This document shows, one piece after another, positions 22,931 to 30,857 of a DNA stretch of 42,595 bases. The DNA is from CAZGXM01 sp964529795 (lineage in GTDB: Bacteria > Bacillota > JADQBR01). The notes beneath the pieces were generated by a model. That model had not been told where the DNA came from. It worked only from the letters and a program-made list of their open reading frames with translations, and searched no databases. Each line of letters begins with the position of its first letter. Position 1 is the stretch's first letter. The stretch lies in NCBI GenBank assembly GCA_964529795.1, contig CAZGXM010000012.1, positions 1 to 42,595 on the forward strand, written 5' to 3'. The position numbers were made by a program, and so were the translations under genes.

Positions 22931-23430
22931 TGTAATTCGCCTACCTCGGATACAAATTCTTCAACCAGTTTTTTCTGGTCTTCGTCATCGATGGCACGGC
23001 CCACTACCTTCCCGGCTGCCAGCATGGCCAGGGTGGCAACTTCGTCACGAATTTCCGCCAGGGCCTTGGCCTTTTCAGCGGCAATTTCCTCCTTGGCCTT
23101 GGCCAGGGTTTTGGCCGCTTCTGCCTGGGCGTCGGCGATAATCCTTTGTTTCATGTCCTCGCCCATCTTGTTGGCGCTGCTGATAATTTCCCGGGCCTCT
23201 TTTTTCGCATTCTCCATTTTGCTCTCATACTCGCCCAGAAGCTTTTCCGCCTCTTTTTGGGCCTTGTTGGCCTCGCTGATGGAATTCTCTATCTTTTCTT
23301 CCCGCTCCCGCATGATTTTGGTAACAGGTTGGTATAATAATTTATTTAAAATAGCAATCACAATTAAAAGATTGACTACTTGAAAGAGGAATGTCCAGAC
23401 ATTGAAGTTTAGCGCGTTCAGGATTGCCAT
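22927..23430 (-). CDS. atpF: ATP synthase Fo subunit b
   Basis: This protein of 167 residues has one N-terminal membrane helix (FNVWTFLFQVVNLLIVIAIL) and a long charged helix rich in Ala, Glu and Lys (REREEKIENSISEANKAQ onward) that dimerises as the peripheral stalk. LNFNVWTFLFQVVNLLI and LLYQPVTKIMREREEKI are typical. Its stop overlaps the atpH start (ATGA). It lies 90 bp after atpE; the gap shows no extra gene. Confidence 0.96.
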   Translation of the reverse strand: MAILNALNFNVWTFLFQVVNLLIVIAILNKLLYQPVTKIMREREEKIENSISEANKAQKEAEKLLGEYESKMENAKKEAREIISSANKMGEDMKQRIIADAQAEAAKTLAKAKEEIAAEKAKALAEIRDEVATLAMLAAGKVVGRAIDDEDQKKLVEEFVSEVGELQ

Positions 23431-23520
23431 AGGTTTTACCTCCCCTCTTGCCCGATAAATAGTAGGTGGGCGAATAAGAAAAAAACTCTTATCCGCCCCG
23501 TCAAACTTTTGAATTAATCC

Positions 23521-23745
23521 TTAGAGCTTGGTCCACATTAAGATAGCAATAACGAATGTGAAAAGCGTAAGAGCTTCCATAAATGCCAGGGCTAACAGTA
23601 AGGTAGTTCTGATTTCACCGGAAGCCTCCGGCTGGCGGGCAATACCTTCCATGGCGCTGGCGGACGCATTACCTTGGCCCAGGGCGGAACCCATGGCCGC
23701 CAAACCAATGGCAATACCCACGCCGATAAAACCCAAAGCTGTCAT
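23521..23745 (-). CDS. atpE: ATP synthase Fo subunit c
   Basis: This 74-residue hairpin protein has helix 1 with glycine repeats (GVGIAIGLAAMGSALGQG), the polar loop ARQPEASGEIR and helix 2 with the ion-carrying Glu57 in LAFMEALTLF. Compared with known sodium-type rings, Gln24 is present, but the residues after Glu57 are Ala-Leu rather than Ser/Thr-Thr, resembling proton-type chloroplast rings; proton coupling is therefore inferred. The C-terminus is short (ILMWTKL) and lacks the usual FANPF tail. It is a proteolipid of the membrane rotor. Confidence 0.95.
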   Translation of the reverse strand: MTALGFIGVGIAIGLAAMGSALGQGNASASAMEGIARQPEASGEIRTTLLLALAFMEALTLFTFVIAILMWTKL

Positions 23746-23809
23746 TAAATTCCCCTCCTTTCAAAAATTTTGCTATAAGTTTCATAAGCCCCCACTCAGT
23801 GCTGACTTG

Positions 23810-24499
23810 CTAGTGACCCTTGATAAACGTTTGGATATAGGTAATCGGCAGAATGGTGAAAACCAACGCCTGGATTAACGCCATCAATACACCCAAAAGC
23901 ATTATCGGGGTAGGGACAATTAAGGGCAGCAATATGAAAAGAATGGTGACTACCATCTTCTCGCCAAACATGTTACCAAACAGACGCAAGGACAATGAAA
24001 CCGGTTTCACAAACTCTTCCACTATGGTTAACGGTGCCAAAACAATAGTGGGTTCGGTAAAATGATGCAGGTAACCCCTGATGCCTTTTTTCTGAATGGC
24101 AAAAATCTGTACCAGTACAATGGTGGTGATACCAAAAGCCGCAGTGGTACTGAGGTCAATGGTCGGCGGTTTTACAGTGGGAATAAACCAGGATAAATTC
24201 AGACTGAGTATGAATAAAAACAACGTGGCAATAAGTGGTAAATATTTTCTTCCTTCTTTACCCATTGCATCTTCCAGCATCCCCTGAATAAAGCCTACCA
24301 ACAATTCCAAAAGATGCTGAACGCCCCTGGGCTTACTGCTCAAGTTCCGGGTGGCAAGAAAGACGGCAGTTAAAAGCACGGCCATTACCAGCCAGGTAGT
24401 CATCACCGTGGAAGTAATGGGAATACCACCGACAATTAAAACATCATGCGGTTTTAAGTGCTCCATGATATTGGCCAATTCATACAGTTTTTCTTCCAT
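23810..24499 (-). CDS. atpB: ATP synthase Fo subunit a
   Basis: A protein of 229 residues with five or six membrane helices. The essential arginine lies in SLSLRLFGNMFGEKMV, and the last helices (VLMALIQALVFTILPITYI) match the family. It forms the ion half-channels against the c-ring. The ATG at 24499 (MEEKLYELANI) has GGGGTGAT upstream; a longer frame to 24520 has no ribosome site and overlaps atpI. It is the first structural Fo gene, four bases after atpI. Confidence 0.96.
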   Translation of the reverse strand: MEEKLYELANIMEHLKPHDVLIVGGIPITSTVMTTWLVMAVLLTAVFLATRNLSSKPRGVQHLLELLVGFIQGMLEDAMGKEGRKYLPLIATLFLFILSLNLSWFIPTVKPPTIDLSTTAAFGITTIVLVQIFAIQKKGIRGYLHHFTEPTIVLAPLTIVEEFVKPVSLSLRLFGNMFGEKMVVTILFILLPLIVPTPIMLLGVLMALIQALVFTILPITYIQTFIKGH

Positions 24500-24503
24500 A
24501 AAA

Positions 24504-24881
24504 TCACCCCTTTCTGTCAAGAATTAAACTGACACCTTCCAGAATGTGTACCAGCACCTGCAGGGTAAGGCCCACGGCCACTCCCAGCATGAAGCGGACA
24601 CCTACCAGCAGGGAAAGAAACAAGGCCGCAAATGAAATCACGGTCCGGTACAAAAAACGGCGCAAAAAAAATGTCTGAGCTTTTTTCGCCTCAGCAGCAC
24701 CGTCCACAGCGCTCACCATCAAGTAATAGTTCAAAGCGCTAATGGGCATCCCTGCCGCAATGCCCACTGCCACAGATGACTGGCCTGAAAAAAAGGCTGC
24801 ACCGGCCAAGACCAATCCCAATATGACGATTTGTCTCATTTTTGGCAGTTGAGCATACCGGTCTTTACCCAAACTTTTCAT
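24504..24881 (-). CDS. atpI: ATP synthase subunit I (AtpI-like)
   Basis: This 125-residue membrane protein has four predicted helices (QIVILGLVLAGAAFF, VAVGIAAGMPISALNYYLMV, TVISFAALFLSLLVGV, GVAVGLTLQVLVHILEG), the pattern of ATP synthase subunit I. AtpI proteins help assemble the c-ring and may handle magnesium in some bacteria; the exact role here is unknown. Its start overlaps the atpZ stop by four bases and its stop lies four bases before atpB, so it belongs to the operon. Confidence 0.85.
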   Translation of the reverse strand: MKSLGKDRYAQLPKMRQIVILGLVLAGAAFFSGQSSVAVGIAAGMPISALNYYLMVSAVDGAAEAKKAQTFFLRRFLYRTVISFAALFLSLLVGVRFMLGVAVGLTLQVLVHILEGVSLILDRKG

Positions 24882-25135
24882 TCCTCTTTATGGTTATCAT
24901 CCTCCGGGACCGTGTCCGCCGTTTTTTGCAAAACAGTCAGTTCGGATAACAGGGCTTTAAAAGAGACAGCTACCCCAAGCAGGATACCCGTCAGCAAAAA
25001 CCAGGGCGACGTGCCAAATCTCCTGTCCAACCAGCTGCCACCATAAAAGCCTAAAAAAATGCTCAGGGCCATGGTTATCCCGAAAGAAATGGCAAAGTTG
25101 GCATAGCGGGCGTAATTCCAGTAATCTTTGTTCAT
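24878..25135 (-). CDS. atpZ: AtpZ/AtpI family protein
   Basis: This 85-residue protein with two membrane helices (YANFAISFGITMALSIFLGF and FLLTGILLGVAVSFKALLSE) is joined by the loop YGGSWLDRRFGTSP, the F0F1-ATPase-associated AtpZ pattern. AtpZ and AtpI together have been linked to magnesium or calcium transport and ring assembly. It is the first gene of the atp operon, with AGGAAGAAGTG as ribosome site and a promoter candidate about 115 bp upstream. Confidence 0.82.
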   Translation of the reverse strand: MNKDYWNYARYANFAISFGITMALSIFLGFYGGSWLDRRFGTSPWFLLTGILLGVAVSFKALLSELTVLQKTADTVPEDDNHKEE

Positions 25136-25247
25136 GATTTCACTTCTTCCTGCACTCTTGCCTTTCAGGTCGTCCTACCTTTTAAATTTTTCTATTTAAT
25201 ACAGATTTATGCATTTCAGGGCCATTTTTGGAAGCGATACCGGCCTT

Positions 25248-25275
25248 ACTATAATTATCCAATTAATGTATACAA
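25248..25275 (-). promoter_or_regulatory. Candidate promoter of the atp operon
   Basis: TTGTAT (25270-25275) and TATAGT (25248-25253) on the minus strand are separated by 16 bp in the AT-rich gap between wecB and atpZ. The 247-bp gap holds no gene, and I see no convincing wecB terminator in it. Confidence 0.35.
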
Positions 25276-25382
25276 GGTACAGAAAGTTATATTCTCGCTT
25301 TATTAAAAAATTCCTTTTTTTGCGGTGCATTTTTTTGAGGTATTTGACAAAATGTTCTTGATATTGTGAAAAATATCGCGTT

Positions 25383-26531
25383 CTAATGCGGCATAAAGTC
25401 AGCGGGTCTCTCCCCTTGAAGGCCAAAATAATAATTTAAAGACTGGATGATTCTTGCGCAGGCCCTGCCATCGCCATAAGGGTTGGCGGCCTGTGCCATC
25501 CGGTCGTATTCGGAGCGGTCGCTTAGCAGCTTCGCCACCTGGCGGTAAATTTCCTCCTCTACGGTGCCGGTAAGTTTAACCGTACCTGCAGCTACCGCTT
25601 CGGGACGTTCAGTTGTATCCCGCAGCACCAGCACAGGCTTGCCCAGGGAAGGAGCCTCTTCCTGCATACCGCCGGAATCTGTCATGATTAAATAAGAGCG
25701 TGCCATCAGGTTGGCAAAGGGCTGGTAATCCAGCGGCTCAATCAGTGAGACGCGGGAAATACCGCCCAAAATATCCCGGGCAAGCTGCCTGACCCTGGGG
25801 TTTTTATGCACCGGAAACACCACTGCCAAGCGGGGAAATTCCTCCACCAGCTTACGTACCGCCCGGAATATTCGCGCCATGGGTTCCCCCCAATTTTCCC
25901 GGCGGTGGGCAGTGAGCAGCACAATCTGCCTGCCGGACCCGACCAACTCGTCAAGTTCCGGGGCCTGAAAACTGTAACCTGCATCCACCGTGGCCAGCAG
26001 GGCATCAATGACGGTATTGCCGGTAACAAAAATTTTCTCCGCAGCAGTCCCTTCATTAAGCAGGTTCTCCCTGGCCCGGCCGGTAGGAGCAAAATGCAAA
26101 TCCGCCAGGGCCCCGGTCAGGCGGCGGTTTATTTCCTCAGGGTAAGGGGAATACTTGTTGTTAGTGCGCAGGCCGGCTTCCACGTGGCCGACGCTGATTT
26201 GCTGGTAAAACCCGGCCAACGCCGCCGCAAAAGTGGTGGTGGTATCCCCGTGGACCAGGATAAGGTCCGGTTTTTCCCTGTTGATTACCCCCTCCAAGCC
26301 GTTGAGCACCCGGGAAGTAACCTCGGTCAAAGTCTGGCCGTGCCGCATGACATCCAGGTCATAATCCGGCTCAATGCCAAACAAAGCCAGTACCTGGTCC
26401 AGCATCTCGCGGTGCTGGGCGGAAACCGCCACCACCGTCTTGTACGCCGGTTCTTTTTTCAAGGCGGTGACCAGCGGCGCCATCTTGATTGCCTCGGGCC
26501 TGGTACCGAAAATCGTCAGCACTTTTGGCAT
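25383..26531 (-). CDS. wecB: UDP-N-acetylglucosamine 2-epimerase (non-hydrolysing)
   Basis: The 382-residue GT-B-fold enzyme interconverts UDP-GlcNAc and UDP-ManNAc in the cytoplasm. The N-terminal VLTIFGTRPEAIKMAPLV, the VHGDTTTTFAAALAGFY segment, GHVEAGLRTNNKYSPYPEE, LLTAHRRENWGEP and MTDSGGMQEEAPSLGKPVLVLRDTTERPEA are diagnostic. UDP-ManNAc is the donor for TagA/WecG glycosyltransferases such as the one at 4801. It starts within the end of the MazG-like gene (16-base overlap) with AGGAGG 7 bases upstream, and leads into the atp operon, a common Firmicute arrangement (mnaA). Confidence 0.96.
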   Translation of the reverse strand: MPKVLTIFGTRPEAIKMAPLVTALKKEPAYKTVVAVSAQHREMLDQVLALFGIEPDYDLDVMRHGQTLTEVTSRVLNGLEGVINREKPDLILVHGDTTTTFAAALAGFYQQISVGHVEAGLRTNNKYSPYPEEINRRLTGALADLHFAPTGRARENLLNEGTAAEKIFVTGNTVIDALLATVDAGYSFQAPELDELVGSGRQIVLLTAHRRENWGEPMARIFRAVRKLVEEFPRLAVVFPVHKNPRVRQLARDILGGISRVSLIEPLDYQPFANLMARSYLIMTDSGGMQEEAPSLGKPVLVLRDTTERPEAVAAGTVKLTGTVEEEIYRQVAKLLSDRSEYDRMAQAANPYGDGRACARIIQSLNYYFGLQGERPADFMPH

Positions 26532-26860
26532 TTATTTTCCTCCTGTACTACTCCCGACAGGTAACCTTTTCTGACGAGTTTTTTAATATGTCCCTCCAGG
26601 GCTGCTTCGATGTTTACGCCGTAATGTTCCTCCAGCACAAACATCATGGACACGGCGGTCTGGGCCACGTCCAACAGTTCCTTGGTAATCATCTGCATTG
26701 CTTCTTTTTCTTCCACCCGGTCCTGTTCACCGTTTAATCCCCGGAACTTACCCATGGCCTGGGCCAGCTCACCGGCTTCCTCCATCAATTTCAAGGCCGT
26801 GGATTCCAGTGTCGGTGACAGCCTGTTTAACCGGGGCAAGGCAATAATTTTCTTCTTCAC
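26516..26860 (-). CDS. MazG-like protein
   Basis: This 114-residue protein has the MazG/dUTPase-C helical pattern with metal-binding acidic motifs: KLMEEAGELAQAM (ExxE) and KELLDVAQTAVSM (ExxxD). Such proteins hydrolyse nucleoside triphosphates to monophosphates in nucleotide-pool cleansing; the substrate here is unknown. A cysteine pair at the extreme C-terminus (CQKC) is unusual. It starts with GTG immediately after the stop of the dCMP deaminase gene, after a GGGGGGA site, and overlaps wecB. Confidence 0.75.
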   Translation of the reverse strand: MKKKIIALPRLNRLSPTLESTALKLMEEAGELAQAMGKFRGLNGEQDRVEEKEAMQMITKELLDVAQTAVSMMFVLEEHYGVNIEAALEGHIKKLVRKGYLSGVVQEENKCQKC

Positions 26861-27337
26861 CTAATTCCCCCCGCTCTCCTCCCCAAATTTTTCCACAACA
26901 ATACCGGCCTGCTGAAACATCTCCGTGGACAACCGGTCGGGATAATCCTCCAAAATAATTACCTTGTCAATGCCGGCATTGATCAGCATCTTGGCGCACA
27001 CCACGCAGGGTTGATGGGTAACATAAAAGAGCGCCCCTTTGATACTGACGCCGTACACTGCAGCCTGGATAATGCTGTTTTGCTCCGCATGCAGTCCCCG
27101 GCACAGCTCATGTCTTTCCCCGGGCGGAACCTGCATTTTTTTTCGCAGGCAGCCGGTTTCGGCACAGTGGGGCAAACCGGCGGGCGCTCCGTTATAGCCG
27201 GTACTCAATATTCTTTTGTCTTTCACAGCCACGGCGCCCACCTGCCGCCTCAGACAGGTAGACCGTCTGGCCACGGTTTTTGCTATTTCCATGAAATATT
27301 CATCCCAACCGGGACGGCTACCGGTTTCCCTTCTCAA
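26861..27337 (-). CDS. dCMP deaminase (ComEB-like)
   Basis: This 158-residue zinc deaminase has ligands in CRGLHAEQNSIIQAA (His and catalytic Glu) and HQPCVVCAKMLI (two Cys), with the dCMP-type insertion GAPAGLPHCAETGCLRKKM. It converts dCMP to dUMP, feeding thymidylate synthesis. The start is TTG at 27337 (reading RRETGSRPGWDEYF): GGAGAGGA lies five bases upstream. The longer ATG frame to 27418 would read through the end of upp in another frame and is not believable. It lies 16 bp after upp with the MazG-like gene abutting, so upp-deaminase-MazG forms a pyrimidine-related cluster. Confidence 0.88.
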   Translation of the reverse strand: MRRETGSRPGWDEYFMEIAKTVARRSTCLRRQVGAVAVKDKRILSTGYNGAPAGLPHCAETGCLRKKMQVPPGERHELCRGLHAEQNSIIQAAVYGVSIKGALFYVTHQPCVVCAKMLINAGIDKVIILEDYPDRLSTEMFQQAGIVVEKFGEESGGN

Positions 27338-27353
27338 AAAAATCCTCTCCCCA

Positions 27354-27983
27354 CTATTTTGTGCCGAACAGGCGGTCACCGGCATCACCGAGACCGGGTA
27401 CGATATAACCGTGGTCATTTAACTTTTCGTCCACCGCGGCAGTATAAATATCCACGTCGGCATGCTGCTGCTGTACATTTTCTATTCCCTCAGGTGCGGC
27501 TATCAGGCAAACCAGTTTAATGTTTTTCACACCCCGGTCCTTGAGGAACTGGATGGCAGCAGCAGCGGAGCCGCCGGTGGCCAGCATGGGGTCAATGATG
27601 ATCAAATCCCTTTCCGTGACATCGGTGGGCAGCTTGCAGTAATATTCTACCGGCTGGAGAGTCTCGGGGTCACGGTAGAGCCCCACGTGGCCCACCCTGG
27701 CTGCAGGTATCAAGCGCAGCATGCCGTTAATCATCCCCAGACCGGCACGTAAAATGGGTACTATACCCACTTTGCGCCCGGAAATAACCTTTGCTTTTGC
27801 CGGGCTGACCGGGGTTTTGATTTCCACCTCTTCCAGCGGAAAATCCCGGGTCACTTCGTAAGTCATCAGCATGGCCACCTCTTCCACCAGTTCCCGAAAC
27901 TCCTTGGAACCGGTGTTCTCATCCCTGATTAACGTTAACTTGTGCTGGATAAGCGGGTGGTCCAATACATAAACTTTTGACAT
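27354..27983 (-). CDS. upp: Uracil phosphoribosyltransferase
   Basis: The 209-residue protein converts uracil and PRPP to UMP. MSKVYVLDHPLIQHKLTLIR, the EVEIKTPVSPAKAKVISGRK block, ILRAGLGMINGML, and the PRPP loop IIDPMLATGGSAAAAI are diagnostic. The ATG at 27983 has GGGGGTGAC six bases upstream; the 33-codon longer frame has no homology and runs through a heptad repeat. That repeat ends exactly at the ribosome site (see the repeat at 27994-28060). Confidence 0.96.
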   Translation of the reverse strand: MSKVYVLDHPLIQHKLTLIRDENTGSKEFRELVEEVAMLMTYEVTRDFPLEEVEIKTPVSPAKAKVISGRKVGIVPILRAGLGMINGMLRLIPAARVGHVGLYRDPETLQPVEYYCKLPTDVTERDLIIIDPMLATGGSAAAAIQFLKDRGVKNIKLVCLIAAPEGIENVQQQHADVDIYTAAVDEKLNDHGYIVPGLGDAGDRLFGTK

Positions 27984-27993
27984 GTGGTCACCC

Positions 27994-28060
27994 CCAAATT
28001 CGATGCACGTGGTCCGATGTCCGAGGTTCGATCCGGAGTGTTCCTGTGGGGTGATACTTC
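27994..28060. repeat. Degenerate heptad repeat at the upp ribosome site
   Basis: On the minus strand consecutive 7-base units ATCGAAC, CTCGGAC, ATCGGAC, CACGTGC and ATCGAAT run into TTGGGGG, which is the start of the upp ribosome site. The upstream spacer (about 28030-28047) resembles the GTCCGGGTATTCCT spacer of the large array at 30451. Confidence 0.6.
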
Positions 28061-28116
28061 CAGACGGGCCGGCAAACATCAAACCCCATAGTCATTTTTT
28101 ACCGAAGCATTACAGT

Positions 28117-29367
28117 TTAAAGTCCCGGATACAACGGGAACCGCCGGCAAAGACCCTGGACGATGTTCTTGGCCCGGGCCTTTGCCCGCTCTTCGTCACG
28201 CTTGCTCAGCACCAGAGTAATGGCCTCCGCCACCTCTTCCATGGCCTCTTCGTCCAGCCCCCTGGTGGTAACAGCAGGGGTGCCGATACGAATGCCACTG
28301 GTCACGGTGGGTTTTTCCGGGTCGAAAGGAATGGCATTCTTGTTGACTGTAATGCCTATCCCTTCCAGCAGTTCCTCCGCTTCCCTGCCGGTAATGTTAT
28401 GTGAACGCAAGTCCACCAGCATCATGTGGTTGTCCGTACCGCCGGAAACCAGGCGAAAGCCCCTCTCCGACAGGGCGCCGGCCAGGCTTTTGGCATTTTT
28501 CACAATCTGCTGCTGGTAGGCTTTAAATTCATCACTGAGAGCCTCCTTTAAAGCTACAGCCTTGGCGGCAATGACATGCATCAAAGGCCCACCCTGGGTG
28601 CCGGGAAAGATCGCTTTATCCACGGCAGCAGCGTATTCCTCCTTGCAAAGTATCATGCCGCCCCGCGGTCCCCGCAGGGTTTTATGGGTGGTGGTGGTAA
28701 CGAATTCAGCCACCGGCACCGGTGACGGGTGAACCCCGGCGGCAACCAGTCCCGCAATATGGGCCATATCCACCATTAACTTTGCCCCAACGGCCCGGGC
28801 AATTTCCTGAAACCGTTGAAAATCAAAAACACGCGGGTAAGCGCTGCCACCGGCCACGATCAGCCTGGGTCTGTGCTCCCGGGCCAGCCGGTAAATTTCA
28901 TCATAATCCAGCCGTTCGTCCTCACGGCTGACACCGTAGGGAACAAATGAATAGTACCGGCCGGAAATGTTCACGGCGCTGCCGTGAGTCAGATGACCGC
29001 CGTGGGCCAGGTTCATTCCCATGACCGTATCTCCTGGCTTTAACATCGCAAAATAAACAGCGACATTGGCCTGGGCGCCTGAATGAGGCTGGACGTTGGC
29101 GTGTTCTGCGCCAAATAACTCCCTCGCCCGGGTGCGGGCCAACTCTTCCACCACATCCACAAACTGGCAGCCGCCGTAATAACGTTTGCCCGGGTAACCC
29201 TCGGCATATTTGTTTGTCAACACGGTACCCAAACCCTCCAGTACCGCCTCACTGACAAAGTTCTCCGAAGCGATCAGTTCCAAACTGTTTTTCTGCCTGT
29301 TTTCCTCCCTGCCGATGGCATCAGCAACTTGGGGATCAATTTCGCGAAGATGTGTTAAGTGTTCCAT
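28117..29367 (-). CDS. glyA: Serine hydroxymethyltransferase
   Basis: A PLP enzyme of 416 residues that interconverts serine and glycine with tetrahydrofolate, the main source of one-carbon units. ENRQKNSLELIASENFVSEA, YAEGYPGKRYYGGCQFVD, MVDMAHIAGLVAAGVHPSP and the PLP-lysine motif VTTTTHKTLRGPRGGMI are present. GAGAGGAG precedes the ATG. Its position next to upp, ywlG and rpiB is the conserved Firmicute order. Confidence 0.98.
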   Translation of the reverse strand: MEHLTHLREIDPQVADAIGREENRQKNSLELIASENFVSEAVLEGLGTVLTNKYAEGYPGKRYYGGCQFVDVVEELARTRARELFGAEHANVQPHSGAQANVAVYFAMLKPGDTVMGMNLAHGGHLTHGSAVNISGRYYSFVPYGVSREDERLDYDEIYRLAREHRPRLIVAGGSAYPRVFDFQRFQEIARAVGAKLMVDMAHIAGLVAAGVHPSPVPVAEFVTTTTHKTLRGPRGGMILCKEEYAAAVDKAIFPGTQGGPLMHVIAAKAVALKEALSDEFKAYQQQIVKNAKSLAGALSERGFRLVSGGTDNHMMLVDLRSHNITGREAEELLEGIGITVNKNAIPFDPEKPTVTSGIRIGTPAVTTRGLDEEAMEEVAEAITLVLSKRDEERAKARAKNIVQGLCRRFPLYPGL

Positions 29368-29385
29368 TGCTTTTCTCCTCTCGTG

Positions 29386-29931
29386 TTACTCGCAGTAAAT
29401 GGTCCGCTCACCGCCAATCAGTTTAGGCCTGCTGTATCCCATGGTTAAATTGGCCCTGCCAATTGCTTTCACCGGCGCTCGTACCGGCTTGAAAACCGGC
29501 TCCAGGTGCATGCCGATAAAAGTGTCACCGATATCCATGCCCAGCTGGGCTGAGACCTTTTCCACCAAAACGGGCTGTTTAAATTCCCGGTATGCCCTGG
29601 CAGCCAACGCACCGCCCGCACCGGACCTGGGAACCGCCCGGACGATGTACAAATTTCGCCGCCTGGCAGTTTCCTTTTCCACCACCAGGGCGCGGTTCAG
29701 GTGCTCGCAGCACTGGAAAGCCATTGCCAGGCTGTTCCGCCGGCAGGCTTCAGCAATGGGTTGAAAAATGGCCGCGGCAACTTCCTCGTTGGAGGCAGTG
29801 CCGATCTTCTTGCCAACCACTTCACTGGTGCTGCATCCCACCACCAGCATCATTTCCGGTTCCGGTCGGGCCCGGGCCAGCAAAAATTCCACGGCCTCTC
29901 CTACCTGCCCCGCTATTCCTTTGATATCCAT
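29386..29931 (-). CDS. ywlG: YwlG family protein (DUF436/TIGR01440)
   Basis: This 181-residue cytoplasmic protein has VVGCSTSEVVGKKIGTASNE near residue 30, FQCCEHLNRALVVEKETA in the middle and DIGDTFIGMHLEPVFKPVR near the end, characteristic of the YwlG/DUF436 family. The cysteine pair in QCCEHLN is conserved. The family function is unknown. It is encoded between rpiB and glyA as in Bacillus. The ATG follows AAGGAGG. Confidence 0.88.
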   Translation of the reverse strand: MDIKGIAGQVGEAVEFLLARARPEPEMMLVVGCSTSEVVGKKIGTASNEEVAAAIFQPIAEACRRNSLAMAFQCCEHLNRALVVEKETARRRNLYIVRAVPRSGAGGALAARAYREFKQPVLVEKVSAQLGMDIGDTFIGMHLEPVFKPVRAPVKAIGRANLTMGYSRPKLIGGERTIYCE

Positions 29932-29986
29932 GATGAAAAACCTCCTTAACCTTAAAAAGAGGATTTAATCCCCCGAAAAATTTTCC

Positions 29987-30433
29987 CTATAAATATTTTT
30001 CTTCAATGGCCTTGATTTTATCAACCCGTCTTTGGTGTCTGCCACCGGCAAAATCAGCCTTTAGCCATGCTTTAACAATCTCCAGGGCCAAACCGGGGCC
30101 GATAACCCGCTGGCCCAGGGTAAGAACATTGGCATCGTTGTGTTCCCGGGATGCTTTGGCGGAAAATACGTCGTGGCATAAAGCCGCCCGGATACCGCGC
30201 ACCTTGTTGGCAGCAATGGCAACACCGATACCGGTACCGCAGACCACAATCCCCCGGTCATACTCACCGGCGGCCACCGCTGCCGCCACCTTTTGGGCAA
30301 AGTCCGGGTAATCCACGGATTCCTCGTCCACAGTACCAAAATCCTGATAATGTAAACCGATTTCGTCAAAAAAAACCTTAATGGTTTCTTTTAAGCGGTA
30401 CCCGCCATGGTCACTGCCTATGGCAATTCTCAT
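29987..30433 (-). CDS. rpiB: Ribose 5-phosphate isomerase B
   Basis: The 148-residue protein converts ribulose 5-phosphate to ribose 5-phosphate in the pentose phosphate pathway. MRIAIGSDHGGYRLKE, GTVDEESVDYPDFAQKV, VVCGTGIGVAIAANKVRGIRAALC (with the catalytic Cys) and SREHNDANVLTLGQRVIG are diagnostic. The ATG at 30433 has GGGAGG seven bases upstream. The same frame stays open upstream for more than 100 codons only because the repeat unit is 51 bp, a multiple of three; that extension is not part of the protein. Confidence 0.95.
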   Translation of the reverse strand: MRIAIGSDHGGYRLKETIKVFFDEIGLHYQDFGTVDEESVDYPDFAQKVAAAVAAGEYDRGIVVCGTGIGVAIAANKVRGIRAALCHDVFSAKASREHNDANVLTLGQRVIGPGLALEIVKAWLKADFAGGRHQRRVDKIKAIEEKYL

Positions 30434-30450
30434 CCTAAAACCTCCCGCTA

Positions 30451-30752
30451 TTCGATGTTCGAAGTTCGAGGTTCGAGGTTCGAGTCCGGGTATTCCTCCT
30501 GTTCGATGTTCGAGGTTCGATGTTCGATGTTCGAGTCCGGGTATTCCTCCTGTTCGATGTTCGAGGTTCGATGTTCGATGTTCNNNNNNNNNNNNNNNNN
30601 NNNNNNNNNNNNNNNNNNNNNNNNNNNNNNNNNNNNNNNNNNNNNNNNNNNNNNNNNNNNNNNNNNNNNNNNNNNNNNNNNNNGAGTCCGGGTATTCCTC
30701 CTGTTCGATGTTCGAAGTTCGAGGTTCGAGGTTCGAGTCCGGGTATTCCTTC
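30451..30752. repeat. Minisatellite of 51-bp units built from 7-bp repeats
   Basis: Each unit has five heptads (TGTTCGA or GGTTCGA on the plus strand) followed by the 16-bp spacer GTCCGGGTATTCCTCC. A full unit is 30500-30550, with neighbours on both sides and a 100-N gap (30584-30683) inside, so the copy number is unknown. On the minus strand the array ends ATCGAAT directly before the rpiB ribosome site. The 424-bp stretch 30434-30857 holds no gene. Confidence 0.9.
30584..30683. other. Assembly gap (100 N) inside the minisatellite
   Basis: A scaffold placeholder. The 51-bp repeat continues in phase on both sides, so the gap is caused by the tandem array and hides an unknown number of units. 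Confidence 0.95.
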
Positions 30753-30756
30753 GGGG

Positions 30757-30780
30757 TCAAGAATCGTCCCTAAATCAACT
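30757..30780. repeat. Degenerate REP-like unit, subfamily B
   Basis: GTCAAGAATCGTCCCTAAAT resembles the CAAGTCAAGAACCGTCCCC arm of the REPIN at 7583-7607 and directly adjoins the minisatellite. Confidence 0.45.
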
Positions 30781-30857
30781 TAACCAGTTGCCCCAGACTT
30801 TGGTTCTACATGAATCGCCTTATTTCCTCTTAAAATACCGATAAATAAGAATCAAGC

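Noticed and set aside
23521..23745. Sodium-coupled c-ring
   Set aside because: Gln24 and Glu57 are present, but the Ser/Thr-Thr after the glutamate that complete the sodium site are Ala-Leu, as in proton-type rings.
30451..30752. CRISPR array
   Set aside because: The repeats are nested 7-bp units with a constant spacer, not unique spacers, and there are no cas genes.
30434..30760. Long N-terminal extension of rpiB through the heptad array
   Set aside because: The frame is open only because the repeat unit is 51 bp; the conserved start and its ribosome site are at 30433.
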